Origin: Rhynchonema sp. JSB1_4
Taxonomy: Eukaryota; Nematoda; Chromadorea; Monhysterida; Xyalidae
DNA length: 64,000 nucleotides
Direction: 5' to 3'
Assembly: GCA_030248065.1 (NCBI GenBank)
Contig: JASAMV010000698.1
Span: forward strand, 42,269-106,268
Within the stretch, counting starts at the first letter, position 1. Each line of letters opens with the position of its first letter. Shown here piece by piece: positions 11,001-20,600 of the stretch. Both the position numbers and the translations under genes were made by a program. The notes under the pieces were generated by a model. It had not been told where the DNA came from. It was given only the letters and a program-made list of their open reading frames with translations, and made no database searches.

Positions 11001-14000
11001 TTTTGTGCATGTGTGAGAAAATTTGAGCGAGTTTGACCATTTTGACCAATAAAATTGTCATTTTGGCACTAAAATCAACACCTTTTTGACTTGATGACCG
11101 GAGCAAGAAGGCTAGCTAGCCAGCTTAGGGGGTATGGGTTTGAGAACAAGAAAGCTACCTAGCAGTTGGGGGTATTACCCCACCCCATAATCCCCCCAAA
11201 AGTACGTCACTGTTGTGACATGATAGCCTAGCGTAAAACAAAATCATTCCAACCGATGCCATTGAGCGCAAACACCAGCGTGTGGATGAGTAGCAGAACG
11301 GTCGAAACTGACTGCAGCATGAAAATGTCTGAAAAAATATCATTTGTTTGGTGGAGAACAACCTTTCAAACAGGACAGAAATACGGTCTGCGGGCAGTTA
11401 ACGAGAATATGCCACCTGATGAAACTGCATAAAAGTTCGATGCAGAAAAGTTCCGCACTGCAGTCGAAGAGCGTGGTTATTCAGCATATTGGAAACACGC
11501 AAATCGAACTTTTAAGGGCTCGCCCATGTAGGAAAGGGCCGGGGCCGGGGCCATGAAAAATAATCTATGTCCGAGGCCCAGGCCCTGGCCTACATGGGCG
11601 CGCCCTAAGCAGTTTCATTAGGTTGCGTGTCGTCGTTTTATGCCCTTTGTGCATTTCTGTCTTGTATCGACATGTTACACAGTGAAACGCTTCATTTTAG
11701 GACAGTCCAATAAAGTAAATTAAGATTAATCGGAGAAAAGGCAAAAAGGCAGGTGTTACGTGCACGCGTGAAGAATTGAACCCTCGACCTTTCGGTTTGT
11801 GTTGTTGCATTGCGCTGTGAGTGTGTACCAGTGCTGTGGCTACTTTTGCGGGGCGGGTAGGGTACATAGGTGGAAAAAATCGGGGCGGGTAGGGGGGTAG
11901 TGTACCTGGGATTTGGGGGGGGGGGGGAAATCCGGTTTGGGGGGGGGAGGGGGGAAGATTTTTCGGGGCGGGTAGGGTACAACACAAGTTTTTTCGGGTG
12001 CCTGTTTTTATGTACTAAAAAGTGCATATATCGCGCGCAGCGCGAGATTTTTTGCACTTTTCAGGGTTTTCGGTCGAAATTTGGGCATTTTTGACCGAAA
12101 AAAATGGGCATTTTGGGGGTAAAAATCGGGGCGGGTAGGGTACCAGGGCGGGGCGGGTAGGGTACAAGAGCGGGGCGGGTAGGGGGGTCGCGTACCAGGC
12201 CGGGGCGGGTAGGGTACCATTGGGGGGGGGACCCCACACCCCCCACCCAGCCACAGCACTGGTGTGCACCAGGTCATCGTCGGTCACACAGTGCAAAGTG
12301 GATGAACAGCAGCACGCAAACTCACAGAGCAAATAGCGACACCTTGATGGAATCGTCACCACACCGCCGCCGCTGAGCATCTGGCCGGCGCGATACTGTA
12401 GCAAAGTCAGACCGATAAACAGCACCGTTGCGCACAGGTAGATTTCGGCCGTGTCCTCAAAATGAATGATTGGGTTTATTCATCAGCGGAGCGGAGGAGA
12501 AAAACCGTGATGTGCTTTGGTCGACAATTTCTGGTCGCAAAACGTTCCGATAATTAGTGACTATTTTGGCAGTTCGACCGTTGAGAATTTGGTCAGAATT
12601 ACGCTGGCAGACAAAAAAAACGGTTTTTCCAGAGACCCAAATATTTTGCCCCACTTTTCCCGCGGGTACTCTACTCTATCGGCTTTTTTATCCGAAAATA
12701 TCGGTAATTTATTTTGATTTTGCCAAAAAAATTATCGTACAAAACCAGTTTTTTTTGATTTTGGAGGAAAAGGTTAATCACTCCTCGAGAAACAACTCGC
12801 CTACATGGTTTGACTTTGACCTAAACTCGTCAAAATTTGCGATCTTCCCTCCATAAATACTGAAAAAATATGGCAGAAAACGTTATTCCGAATAAAAACT
12901 ATTTTCATGGATATAAAAACCGGTTCTGTTGGAGCCAGAAATATCAAACACGCGTTTACCGTAGTTTTGTCGCGAAATGTTTCGACCACAACATTTAGCT
13001 ATTTACATGGCGGTTTATCACCGCTTTTGCGTTCATCAACCGAAAAAAATGGCAAGACCGAGCAACATGAACCATAAAATTCACAAACTTTCCCGGGACC
13101 CCAACAAGCCTGTTCATCGAACGAGAACTGATGTTCGAACGGATTGGTGTACTTTGCCAGCGGACTGCCATTCACCAGCCAAATATCGTAATCCAACGTC
13201 ACTGATTGGGGTTGTCTGCGCCACGCACATGAAGCGTCGAGACAGCACGACACCAACGCCAGATACCTGCGTTTGTTTGATGGCAGTGTAGTTCCTGGGG
13301 GGAGGGGGGTCCCCCCTCGGGTACACTATCTCCCCCTCAGGTGGTACACTATCCCCCTATCTCCCCCTCCGGGTACACTATCTCCCCCAATTTTTGCCTA
13401 AAATAGGCATTTTTAGGCCTAAAATGGGCATTTTTAGGCCAAAAATGAGTGATTTTCAGGTCAATGTTCTCAAAAGTCGCCAAAATACCCTTTTTCTGAA
13501 GAATTTTTTCCAAAAAGGGGCAAAAATAGGTCAAATTTTCTACCTCAAAAAGTGACTTTTTCCAGAATTTGGGCCTTCCCCCCCCCTCGGGGGTACACTA
13601 TCTCCCCCTCCGAAAAAAACAGAGGGTCCGCTATCTCCCCCTCCAGGCCAGGAACTACACTGTTTGATGGTACAGTAAATTGATAATTTCGCTGTATTTT
13701 TACAGACGCAGGGAAACTCCCGTTCGAAGTCGAGGCAGACAACGAGATCAGCACACAGTCAACGAAGCCGCGCAGCTGGCTCGTGTGCGTTTCGAATGTT
13801 TCAGCCACACAAGCTGTGTGTGTCAGCTGCGTGGCTTCGTTGACTGTGTGTGGAACTTGTTGTCTGCCACGATTTCGAATGGGAGTTTCCCTGCGTCTGT
13901 AAAAGTGTATGAGGCAACGAAATTAGAAACCTACTATACAATATGTGTAACAGGCATTCAGTACTGTGGCTGTCACTGACTCAGGCCCAAGCACCCAACA

Positions 14001-16945
14001 CCCTGCCGCACCCTACCTCTGAGGAGGAGATACTGCACCTTCGGGCCAAAAATGGGAAGATACCGGGGTACTGTACCTAGCATTTTTTTTTGGGGGGGGG
14101 CGGGGGGAGGGAGAAATTCTGCGGGGAGATACTGTTTCTGGGGAGTCCCCCTTGGGCAAACCATCTTTCCTGAGGTTATACACTATCCCCTCAATTTCTG
14201 CATAAAATACTCGACCTTAGGTACAAAGTGGGTGGCTTTTCGGTCAATGCTGTTAAAAGTAACCAAAACAACCGCTTAGAGGATTTTTTCCAAAAAGGGC
14301 AAAATAGGTCAAATTTGTCACCGTAAAGTGACCTGAATTTGGGCCTCCCTCTTTCCCCTCGGGCTCGGGGGTTGACTATCTCCCCCTCTGGACCACGTAC
14401 AGGAGGGGGGTAGTTCCGCTACAGCATGTCATGTTACCGCCCCGTCATGCCTTATACTGGATGCACCTGCCCGTCTCCTGGCTGGTGTTGCGTGTATGTA
14501 CTATCTGCCCCGCCTTTGGTACAGTATGTACGCACCTGCCTCAGCCCAATTGTCACCCCCAAAAACACCTGTTTCTATTTTAAAATGGCACAAAACCGGT
14601 ACCTTTTATCCCAAATCGGCAAAAGATCGCGCGCTATGCACGAAACGTACTGTTTTAAGGTAATTTTCATCAATTTCAGACATTTAAATTTTCACTCCCA
14701 AAATCACCCCCACCCAACCGCGGTACAAACCCCCACCGCCTAGCTCGGCCGGCACAGTATGTATGCATCTGCCCCGGTTTTTTGGTGGTACACGCACAGT
14801 ATGTTACCGCCTCGCCATTGTAGCCACACCACTGCTCCGTCCGGACGGACCAGGAACCAGTTCGTGCGTGAAAATATCGTTGCGAAGCAAAATTGCTGTC
14901 AAATTGTGCTGTCAACTCGGTATTCAGCTCATTTCAAACGAGAGGCAAGGTTCATCGAAAAACGGTCGAAATATCGAACACCATTCTTCCCTGACATCAC
15001 TAGTCGCTGTATATCAGCGACGAAAACAAAGGCTTTGCTCCCGTAGGAGTCAATCTTCACCAGTGTAGTTCCTGGTCCGGAGGGGGAACAGGCGGTACCC
15101 CGTTTTTCGGAGGGGAATAGACGTACCCAGTGGTGTCGTTAGGGGGGTTACCCCCTGGTATGGGGTATGGGAAATCGGCTGGGGGTATGGGGTTTGGGGT
15201 ATGGGAAATTTTTTACTTTTGGAACAAGCACCCCTAAGAAATGACTTTTTGACCCCGAGTAGTACCAAAATTGACCATTTTCACCAAAATGTCAAAAATC
15301 GCTTGCTGCCGCACGAAAACTCTCTTTTAAGCACTTTTAGACCGCTTTTTGGTACTTTTAGAAGATTTTTGGGGTCATTTTTTCAAACCCCCCTCGGGCA
15401 TGGGAATTTTTTGAGAAACCCCCCTGGTAAGGGAAATTTTTGATTTTTGGGGGTATCTATGGGAAATTTCCCGAAAATTGGCCTGGGTTTGGGTACGGGA
15501 AAATTTCGATTTCTCAACGACACCTGTTATAGTAATATTACATTGTAATATGGTAACTTTTGTAGTAAACACCAGGTTTCATGTGTAATTCGTACTAGGT
15601 GAATCACCATGTTTTGACTGTTTTATACCCGCTGTAGTGTAGCAGATTTTCTCTTTTTTTGGGGCATTCGCTCGACAGCCCGAGCGGTGCTAGGTTGGAC
15701 TATATGTATGCTTCTCTGTATTCTTTAGTATGTACGATAAACCTATCATAATGTAACCTTGTGCTTTGCTTTCCTAGAGGGGCTAGCCCTCAATTCTTTA
15801 GTAATAGCTGAGGCATGACACGGTAACTGAGAACCCTTATAACACACCACTGGACGTACCCACCTGGCGGGACGGGGGAGGACCCAAATTTGGAGAATTT
15901 TTTGAGGTCGAAAATTTGCCCAATTTTTGCCCCTTTTTGGAAAAAATCTCAATAAAAAGGATATTTTGCCGATTTTTGACAACATTGGCCCAAAAATAAC
16001 TAATTTTATGCATAAAAATGCCTTTTAGGCCTAATTTTGCCTATTTTAGGCAAAAATTGGGGGAGCAGACGTACCCGGAGGGGGAACAGGGCGCAGGAGT
16101 ACCATATGGAAGGGGAACAGACGTACCCGAGGGGGGACCTCCCTCCCTCCCCCAGGAACTACACTGACCTTCACGAATGGATCATGAGAACGAACCAAAA
16201 ACCAGGCAGTTCCAGTTCTTGGACGCGAAATGTGAACTGATTATTTGGCAGCACCTTGCCGGGATTGTCCTCGTCCGGACAGATCTTGCCATCGGGACAC
16301 GGAATTGAGCGGAAAAAATCCTGCGATGATGGTGGGATGCAAAAAGAATAAAATTGATTTCTACTTTCGGCTCCAAATGAAACATTTTAAGAATTTATCG
16401 CAAACCTGTGTGCCATTCCACAGGCAATGTGACTCATAGGCGTCTTCACTGAGATCATAAAGCAGCTGCTGGCACGCGACCGACGAGCGAGACTTTCGCG
16501 CCAAACTGTTGCGGGCGGACAAAAATTCAAATGGGTGGGCAAATGGGCACAAATTTCAAAAATAAAATGGGCGAAAACGAACGCGAGGTAGTGATAGAAC
16601 TGAGCAAAGTTCGACTGTGTGATCAGCGCCAGCAGAACGCGATGATCCTGCGTCGAATCGCCGCCGCGATACAAAGTCGGATCGTGATCGGTGATGTTGC
16701 CATAAACGAAACCGAGAGTGTGCTGCTGGTTGAGGGCGTCGATGCGCTGCAACAAACATACATTTATGGAAAAAATATACCGTTTTTTTTTCGGGGAATG
16801 AAAGGCAAAGTCGTCAAACACGAACCTGAAAACCGAATTTCACCAAAATCGTGCCCAGATCTGCGTTCGTCCATTGGCCGCGAATGTGCAACGGAGCGGC
16901 GCTGTCGATGAAAACGACGAGAATTGAAACAAAAACGGAACGCAT
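8010..16945 (-). CDS. TMEM145: TMEM145/GPR180-like seven-transmembrane protein, complete, 12 exons
   Basis: In transcription order the exons are 16945-16826, 16746-16583, 16505-16406, 16320-16196, 13266-13110, 12455-12326, 11328-11254, 10633-10499, 10392-10340, 9756-9626, 8653-8520 and 8218-8010. All junction phases agree, giving about 510 codons from MRSVFVSILVVF (signal peptide) to a TAA at 8012-8010. The luminal part has the family hallmark PCPDGKICPDEDNPGK (exon 4), then GFWYLALVSCCLDASC across exons 4/5 and DYDIWLVNG and NPFEHQFSFDEQ in exon 5. Seven hydrophobic segments follow, around IYLCATVLFIGLTLL, FMLQSVSTVLLLIHTLVF, WVVCINLLTIFIILFARGW, VSTCALLALHTAFFVW, WGIMLLRVVCMVWFIAEI, GFLVWLVHIPVLGLL and FLAGAILLHLLWP. 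NITD and NGTQ are possible N-glycosylation sites. Length is close to vertebrate TMEM145. The family is a GOLD-domain seven-TM group of the secretory pathway and cell surface; its role here is not known. Intron 5 seems to be GC-AG. Confidence 0.87.
8662..8966. mobile_element. hAT-type MITE abutting a 3' splice site
   Basis: The element starts CAGTGTGCAGTTCCTGG and ends CCCTAGAACTACACTG. Its interior has GGGGGAGTAGACGTACC near the left end and GGGGGAGAAGGCGACGGG near the right. The 8-bp flanks (CTGCAAAT and AAGTGATC) do not match, so any target duplication has decayed. It sits 8 bp from the acceptor of TMEM145 exon 11, in the intron. Confidence 0.6.
9827..10013. mobile_element. Short MITE, AAGGCAAACTAC family, copy 2
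   Basis: The interior ACACGAGCCCGATCTCGGAGGT and right end GGGCTCGTGTTGGCGTAG match copy 1 at 2860-3047. The left terminus is diverged (TAAAGGAACACTAAGCCAAC). It lies in intron 9 of the TMEM145-like gene. Confidence 0.65.
10865..11212. mobile_element. hAT-type MITE, AAGAAAGCTAGCTAG family
   Basis: The left end CAGTGATGTACTTT and right end AAAAGTACGTCACTG are inverted. Subterminal motifs GCAAGAAAGCTAGCTAGC recur at both sides (about 10886, 11104 and 11147). The same motif in reverse orientation occurs at 37255-37388. Flanking 8-mers differ. It is in intron 7 of the TMEM145-like gene. Confidence 0.65.
11829..12261. mobile_element. hAT-type MITE with GGGGCGGGTAGGGTAC subterminal repeats
   Basis: The ends are CAGTGCTGTGGCTAC and the inverted CAGCCACAGCACTG. 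The flanks GTGTGTAC (11821-11828) and GTGTGCAC (12262-12269) match at seven of eight positions, as expected of a hAT target duplication. GGGGCGGGTAGGGTAC-type units recur about seven times in the two end regions. The core has the GC palindrome CGCGCGCAGCGCGAGATTTTTT at about 12031. It lies in intron 6 of the TMEM145-like gene. Confidence 0.8.
13284..13662. mobile_element. hAT-type MITE with exact 8-bp target duplication TTTGATGG
   Basis: The left end is CAGTGTAGTTCCTGG and the right end CCAGGAACTACACTG. TTTGATGG occurs immediately outside both ends (13276-13283 and 13663-13670). The motif GGTACACTATCTCCCCCTC recurs at both sides. The element ends 17 bp from the acceptor of TMEM145 exon 5 and is non-coding. 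Confidence 0.92.
13670..13940. repeat. Long foldback element, copy 2
   Basis: The arms CAGACGCAGGGAAACTCCCG and CGGGAGTTTCCCTGCGTCTG-like sequence, with the central GCAGCTGGCTCGTGTGCG, match copy 1 at 5383-5653. It directly adjoins the target duplication of the MITE at 13284-13662, so that MITE may have inserted at the foldback's edge. Confidence 0.65.
14405..14835. mobile_element. Degraded hAT-type MITE with ACAGTATGT repeats
   Basis: GTAGTTCCGCTACAG near 14410 and GTAGCCACACCACTG near 14819 resemble eroded hAT ends. Units such as ACAGTATGTACGCACCTGCC and CAGTATGTTACCGCC recur at both sides. The core near 14626 has CGCGCGCTATGCACG, related to the GC palindrome of other elements here. Boundaries are approximate. 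Confidence 0.4.
15128..15852. mobile_element. Nested hAT-type MITE with exact GACGTACC target duplication
   Basis: The left end is CAGTGGTGTCGTT. GACGTACC flanks both sides (15120-15127 and 15853-15860). The right end is interrupted by a third element at 15525-15844; removing that element restores AACGACACCACTG, the perfect inverse of the left end. A relative is at 54560-54929. It contains TATGGGGTATGGGAAA-type repeats. Confidence 0.9.
15525..15844. mobile_element. Third-level insertion with TGTTATA ends
   Basis: It begins TGTTATAGTAATATTAC and ends TTATAACA. CACC lies on both sides (15521-15524 and 15845-15848) as a 4-bp target duplication. It interrupts the right terminal repeat of the element at 15128-15852. 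The superfamily is not determined; no coding sequence is visible. Confidence 0.7.
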
Positions 16946-17497
16946 GAAACGGCTTGCGTCGTTGATCATTGCAGTCATTTAGTTTCCTACCCACACCCTT
17001 CCATTCTGTTCCACCACTCACTTTTCGTTTTCGAATTCGTTCGAGAATCGAAACCATCACGATTTTCTTTTGTTGTTCCTGGCGGAGGAGTATTACATTA
17101 CGTTCCACAATGAAGCCATCCTGATAACACGATGTTCAAATGACCTGATTTCACAAGGGCAGAGAAGAAGGAACAAGAAAGCCCACAGGAGCGGGGGGAC
17201 CAAACACCCCCCCCCCGAAATAAAATCAACAGACTATAACAGCGGCGCCGCCAGCTGGTTTCCTGTTTGCATGGGCCAAAATCTTCGCATCGGTGCAATT
17301 GTAGCCTGAAGCCAGTTTTTGTCAGCTTCTACATATCATGTCATGTTTCTCGAAAAGACGCATGTTGACGTTCCTTTACTGTCTACAGCTACAGCACGAT
17401 GAATCAAATTTCTTTTTTGCTTCATTTCTTGAGTTTTCAAATCACCATCGCTATAAGCATTTCTGCTTGTGTTCTCAGCGCAGTCTTTCCAGTCATC
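16946..17497. promoter_or_regulatory. Divergent intergenic region between two start codons
   Basis: The start codon of the minus-strand TMEM145-like gene (16945) and that of the plus-strand KEKE gene (17498) are 552 bp apart and point away from each other. The gap contains none of the MITE families that crowd both genes' introns. That is consistent with a constrained shared promoter. I see no convincing TATA box or other named motif. Confidence 0.4.
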
Positions 17498-17629
17498 ATG
17501 TACCGACCATCCTTGCCCATTCTGTTGTTGCTGTTTGTGCCGTCGGTGTTTGCCCAACAACAAGACTGGAATGAGGACGATCATGAGACGGATGGTGGAC
17601 GAATCAAACGTTCGCGAAAGCAGGACAAG
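17498..17629 (+). CDS. First exon of the KEKE gene: signal peptide
   Basis: ATG 17498 opens 44 codons ending at the donor GTTAGT (17630) in phase 0. Residues 1-19 form a typical signal peptide (Arg/Pro start, ILLLLFV core, SVFA cleavage-like end). The mature start QQQDWNEDDHETDGG is acidic, followed by RIKRSRKQDK. An upstream in-frame ATG at 17399 would add 33 hydrophobic residues. I prefer 17498 because it gives a standard signal peptide. A degraded copy of the second half of this exon lies at about 33007-33060. Confidence 0.6.
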
Positions 17630-20600
17630 GTTAGTGATCGAGAGCAGGATCTTTCCTGAATAACTCAAATGTTGGAAAGTTTTTGAGCGAAAACTCACCC
17701 TGCACGCTCCGCCCAAGAGCGACATCTTCAAATTCAAAAGTACAGTACAATTTCAAGTCTTTCAAATTTGATCGCGCACACGCAATGGCGTGACAAAAGA
17801 TCAGGGACACCTTAAGAAATGGACATCATACGAGAGAGCAACACGAAATTAACATGAGTGCACCAATCAAAAAAGGAACAAAAATATTTCTGGCCATAGC
17901 TGATCAACGCGTAAAATTTATATTCTGCGAAAAATGGAACAGGAAGCGATTTTTTTCATTCGTTTGGTTACGGGTCGAATCCTCGAAAATGCTTGCGCAA
18001 ATTGTTTTCACGAGGACGGTTTGCGCTTGTGCAATACGATTGCGCAATGGAAATGGAGCATTTTGACAACTTCCAGCTGGCTGATCACAATTTTGTTGCG
18101 TGCTTGCGCTATTATTCCCCGCGGACATTTTGGGGCAAAAATTCACATTACACGCGCCGAGATGGAGAGCATTTGTCGACAATTGCTTGCGCTGGCACAA
18201 TCGTATCGTGCAATCCAACTGTATGTACTTTACACAATGCGGCTGTTGGGTTTCGAGAATTCAATTTCACTTGCGCGCAATGACTGCGCGCAACTGGCTT
18301 TCCAGAATTCGACCCAAACTCGTCGGAACTGAACGTGTCACAAACAGCATATAAACGTACAAACGTCGTTTGGTGACAGAAACGCCTGATGACAACACTG
18401 ATTTGAGCTTTCGTTACCGTAACCCGACCAACACGGAAGCGAGTCTAATGCTCCATGCCGCAACTTCTGAGCAGCTGGCACGAAATCTGTGCCTGGTTTC
18501 ATATCAATACATATAATACTTACAGCGCCGACAGGCGAAAATGAGATTGAAATGATTTTTTTTTGAAACAAAAGTCTCAGATTCGGGGGAATTTGACAAA
18601 AATTTTTTTTGCTCAATCCTGCGACCGACATGCAGTAGATTTCAACTATTTTTAGAGCACCTCCATCCCCCGATCATCGTTTTTGAAGGGTTCCGCGTAA
18701 ATTTTCTTTCACGAAAACATTGTAGGATGAGTCAGTTTGAAGCGCGCCCAAAAACCAGCGGTGTCCAGCTATCGCGTAAGAAGCTTTCTGAGCGTACAGC
18801 TGCTGGGTAACAGACCAGCCATAGGGTGATATTTTCGAAACGGTGTAAAGGTCAGTTGGGTGTAAAGGTCGGTGGAAAGCTCGGTCGACAGCTCAGTGTG
18901 ATAGACCTCGGTGTAAACTTGAAACATTCCATGTTAATAACAGGCAACTTCACGTACACCCCCCCCCCCCCTTCCACCGCCCACACCGCAACCTTTACGC
19001 CCAACTGACCTTTACACCGTTTCGAAAATTCCACCCATAATCGGAGGGCTGCCAGCGTTCTATAGTCTGTTGATTATATTTCGACATAGTGTATAAGCCC
19101 CATTCAGCGATGTTTGGAGCGGGTTGGGTCGACGCCATTCTAAATGAATGTTTTGAATGTTTCACGGGCATTGCCAACTCAGGCGCAGAGCCATTGATGT
19201 AATCATATGGAGCAATCAAATCACTGACTTAAAGGGGGCCTTTCGCATTTCAAACCCCCTTCAAACTTTGCATGTGTTTAGACAGTGGTCAAGGCGTCAA
19301 AAAAGTCAAACACACCAGAGGTCTGACGTTCAGCATGCGGCCAGGAGATGCCCTTCAAGAGGAACATCCGCTAACAAAATCAAATGTCGACCAGCCCAAT
19401 TTCACCAAAAAACACCCCAACCCCACCCCTACCTGCGCATTCAGGCAACTCGCCTGATGACAAGGGCGGTCAAGGCGCAGAATGTTTCGCACGATATTTG
19501 CCCCTGCCTCACTATAGAATTTCGCTTTTCTTTTTATTTCGAATTGCAACGAATTGTTCATGCGTGGCTGTTAAATGTTTCAAGGTCTGCTTGTCGCGCT
19601 GGAACAATTCGTTGAAATTCGAAATTAAAAAGAAAAGCGAAATCCCATAGTTAGTGGTGTTGCACGTTTCATGCGAAACATTTATTCGCCTTCACACCTT
19701 TTTGATCAAGCAGTTTGCCTGAATGCGCAGGTATAAATTGGGCAGGTCCGCGGCACGCTTTGTTCCCGGATGTTCTTCTCCAAGTGCATCTCCTGGTCGC
19801 ATGCTGCAGATTGGGTTCTTGGTGCGTGAGAGTTTAAAAACGCCCTGAACAATATTCAAATGCGTGCAAAGTTTGAAGGCGGTTTGAAATGCGAAAGGCC
19901 CCTTTAAAGGGGGCAACTCATTGCTAAAAGTGCCCTGTTTATGGTTTCAGCGTGTAGCTGAGACCCGCGCCATCAGAAAGCCACCAAGATTAAGCCGATC
20001 GGTTCGGAATCGGCCGAGATCGAAGCGATTGAATCGGGTCGACTAGGAACAAAAATAATTTTGAACCAGCTGCATTTTTATTGCAAATCAGGGGAACCTA
20101 GTACTCTGGCCATGAAACATTCAGAAAAACAGTCCTTTCTATATGAAAACAAAGACACATTTCTTGGTGTACTTGAGGTCAGCTAGCCGACAGCCACGTC
20201 ACGCAGTGATCAAATGCACCAAGAAATCTTTCCTTTGTTTTCATATAAAAACGACTATTTTTCTGAATGTCTCATGGCCAGAGTTCGAGGTTCCCCTGAT
20301 TTTCAATAAAAATGCAGCTGGTCCAAAATTATTTATGTTCCTGGTTGGACCGATTCAATCGCTTCAATCTCGGTCGATTTTCATCCGATTAATTTAATCT
20401 TGATGTCATTCTGATCGCACATATCCCAGCTACAAGCTGAAATCATAAAAAGAGCAGAGCACTTTTAGCAATGAGTCCGCCCCTTTAATAATCAGTTTGA
20501 GTTATGTTGCAGTTGCATGGTAATTTCAGAATGAGCCGATCGCCGACGAATTCTTTGAGACAGAAGAAGGTTTGCCGCCTGGAGATGGAGATGGGGTATG

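Larger units (their letters stand above)
15061..16166. mobile_element. hAT-type MITE carrying two nested insertions
   Basis: The ends are CAGTGTAGTTCCTGG and CCAGGAACTACACTG. The flanks ATCTTCAC (15053-15060) and ACCTTCAC (16167-16174) match at seven of eight positions. Subterminal motifs GGGGAACAGACGTACCC recur. Its interior is interrupted by a second hAT-type element at 15128-15852. It lies in intron 4 of the TMEM145-like gene. Confidence 0.88.

Noticed and set aside
11760..11830. tRNA B-box-like GGTCGAGGGTTCAATTC on the minus strand
   Set aside because: No matching A box or foldable cloverleaf upstream.
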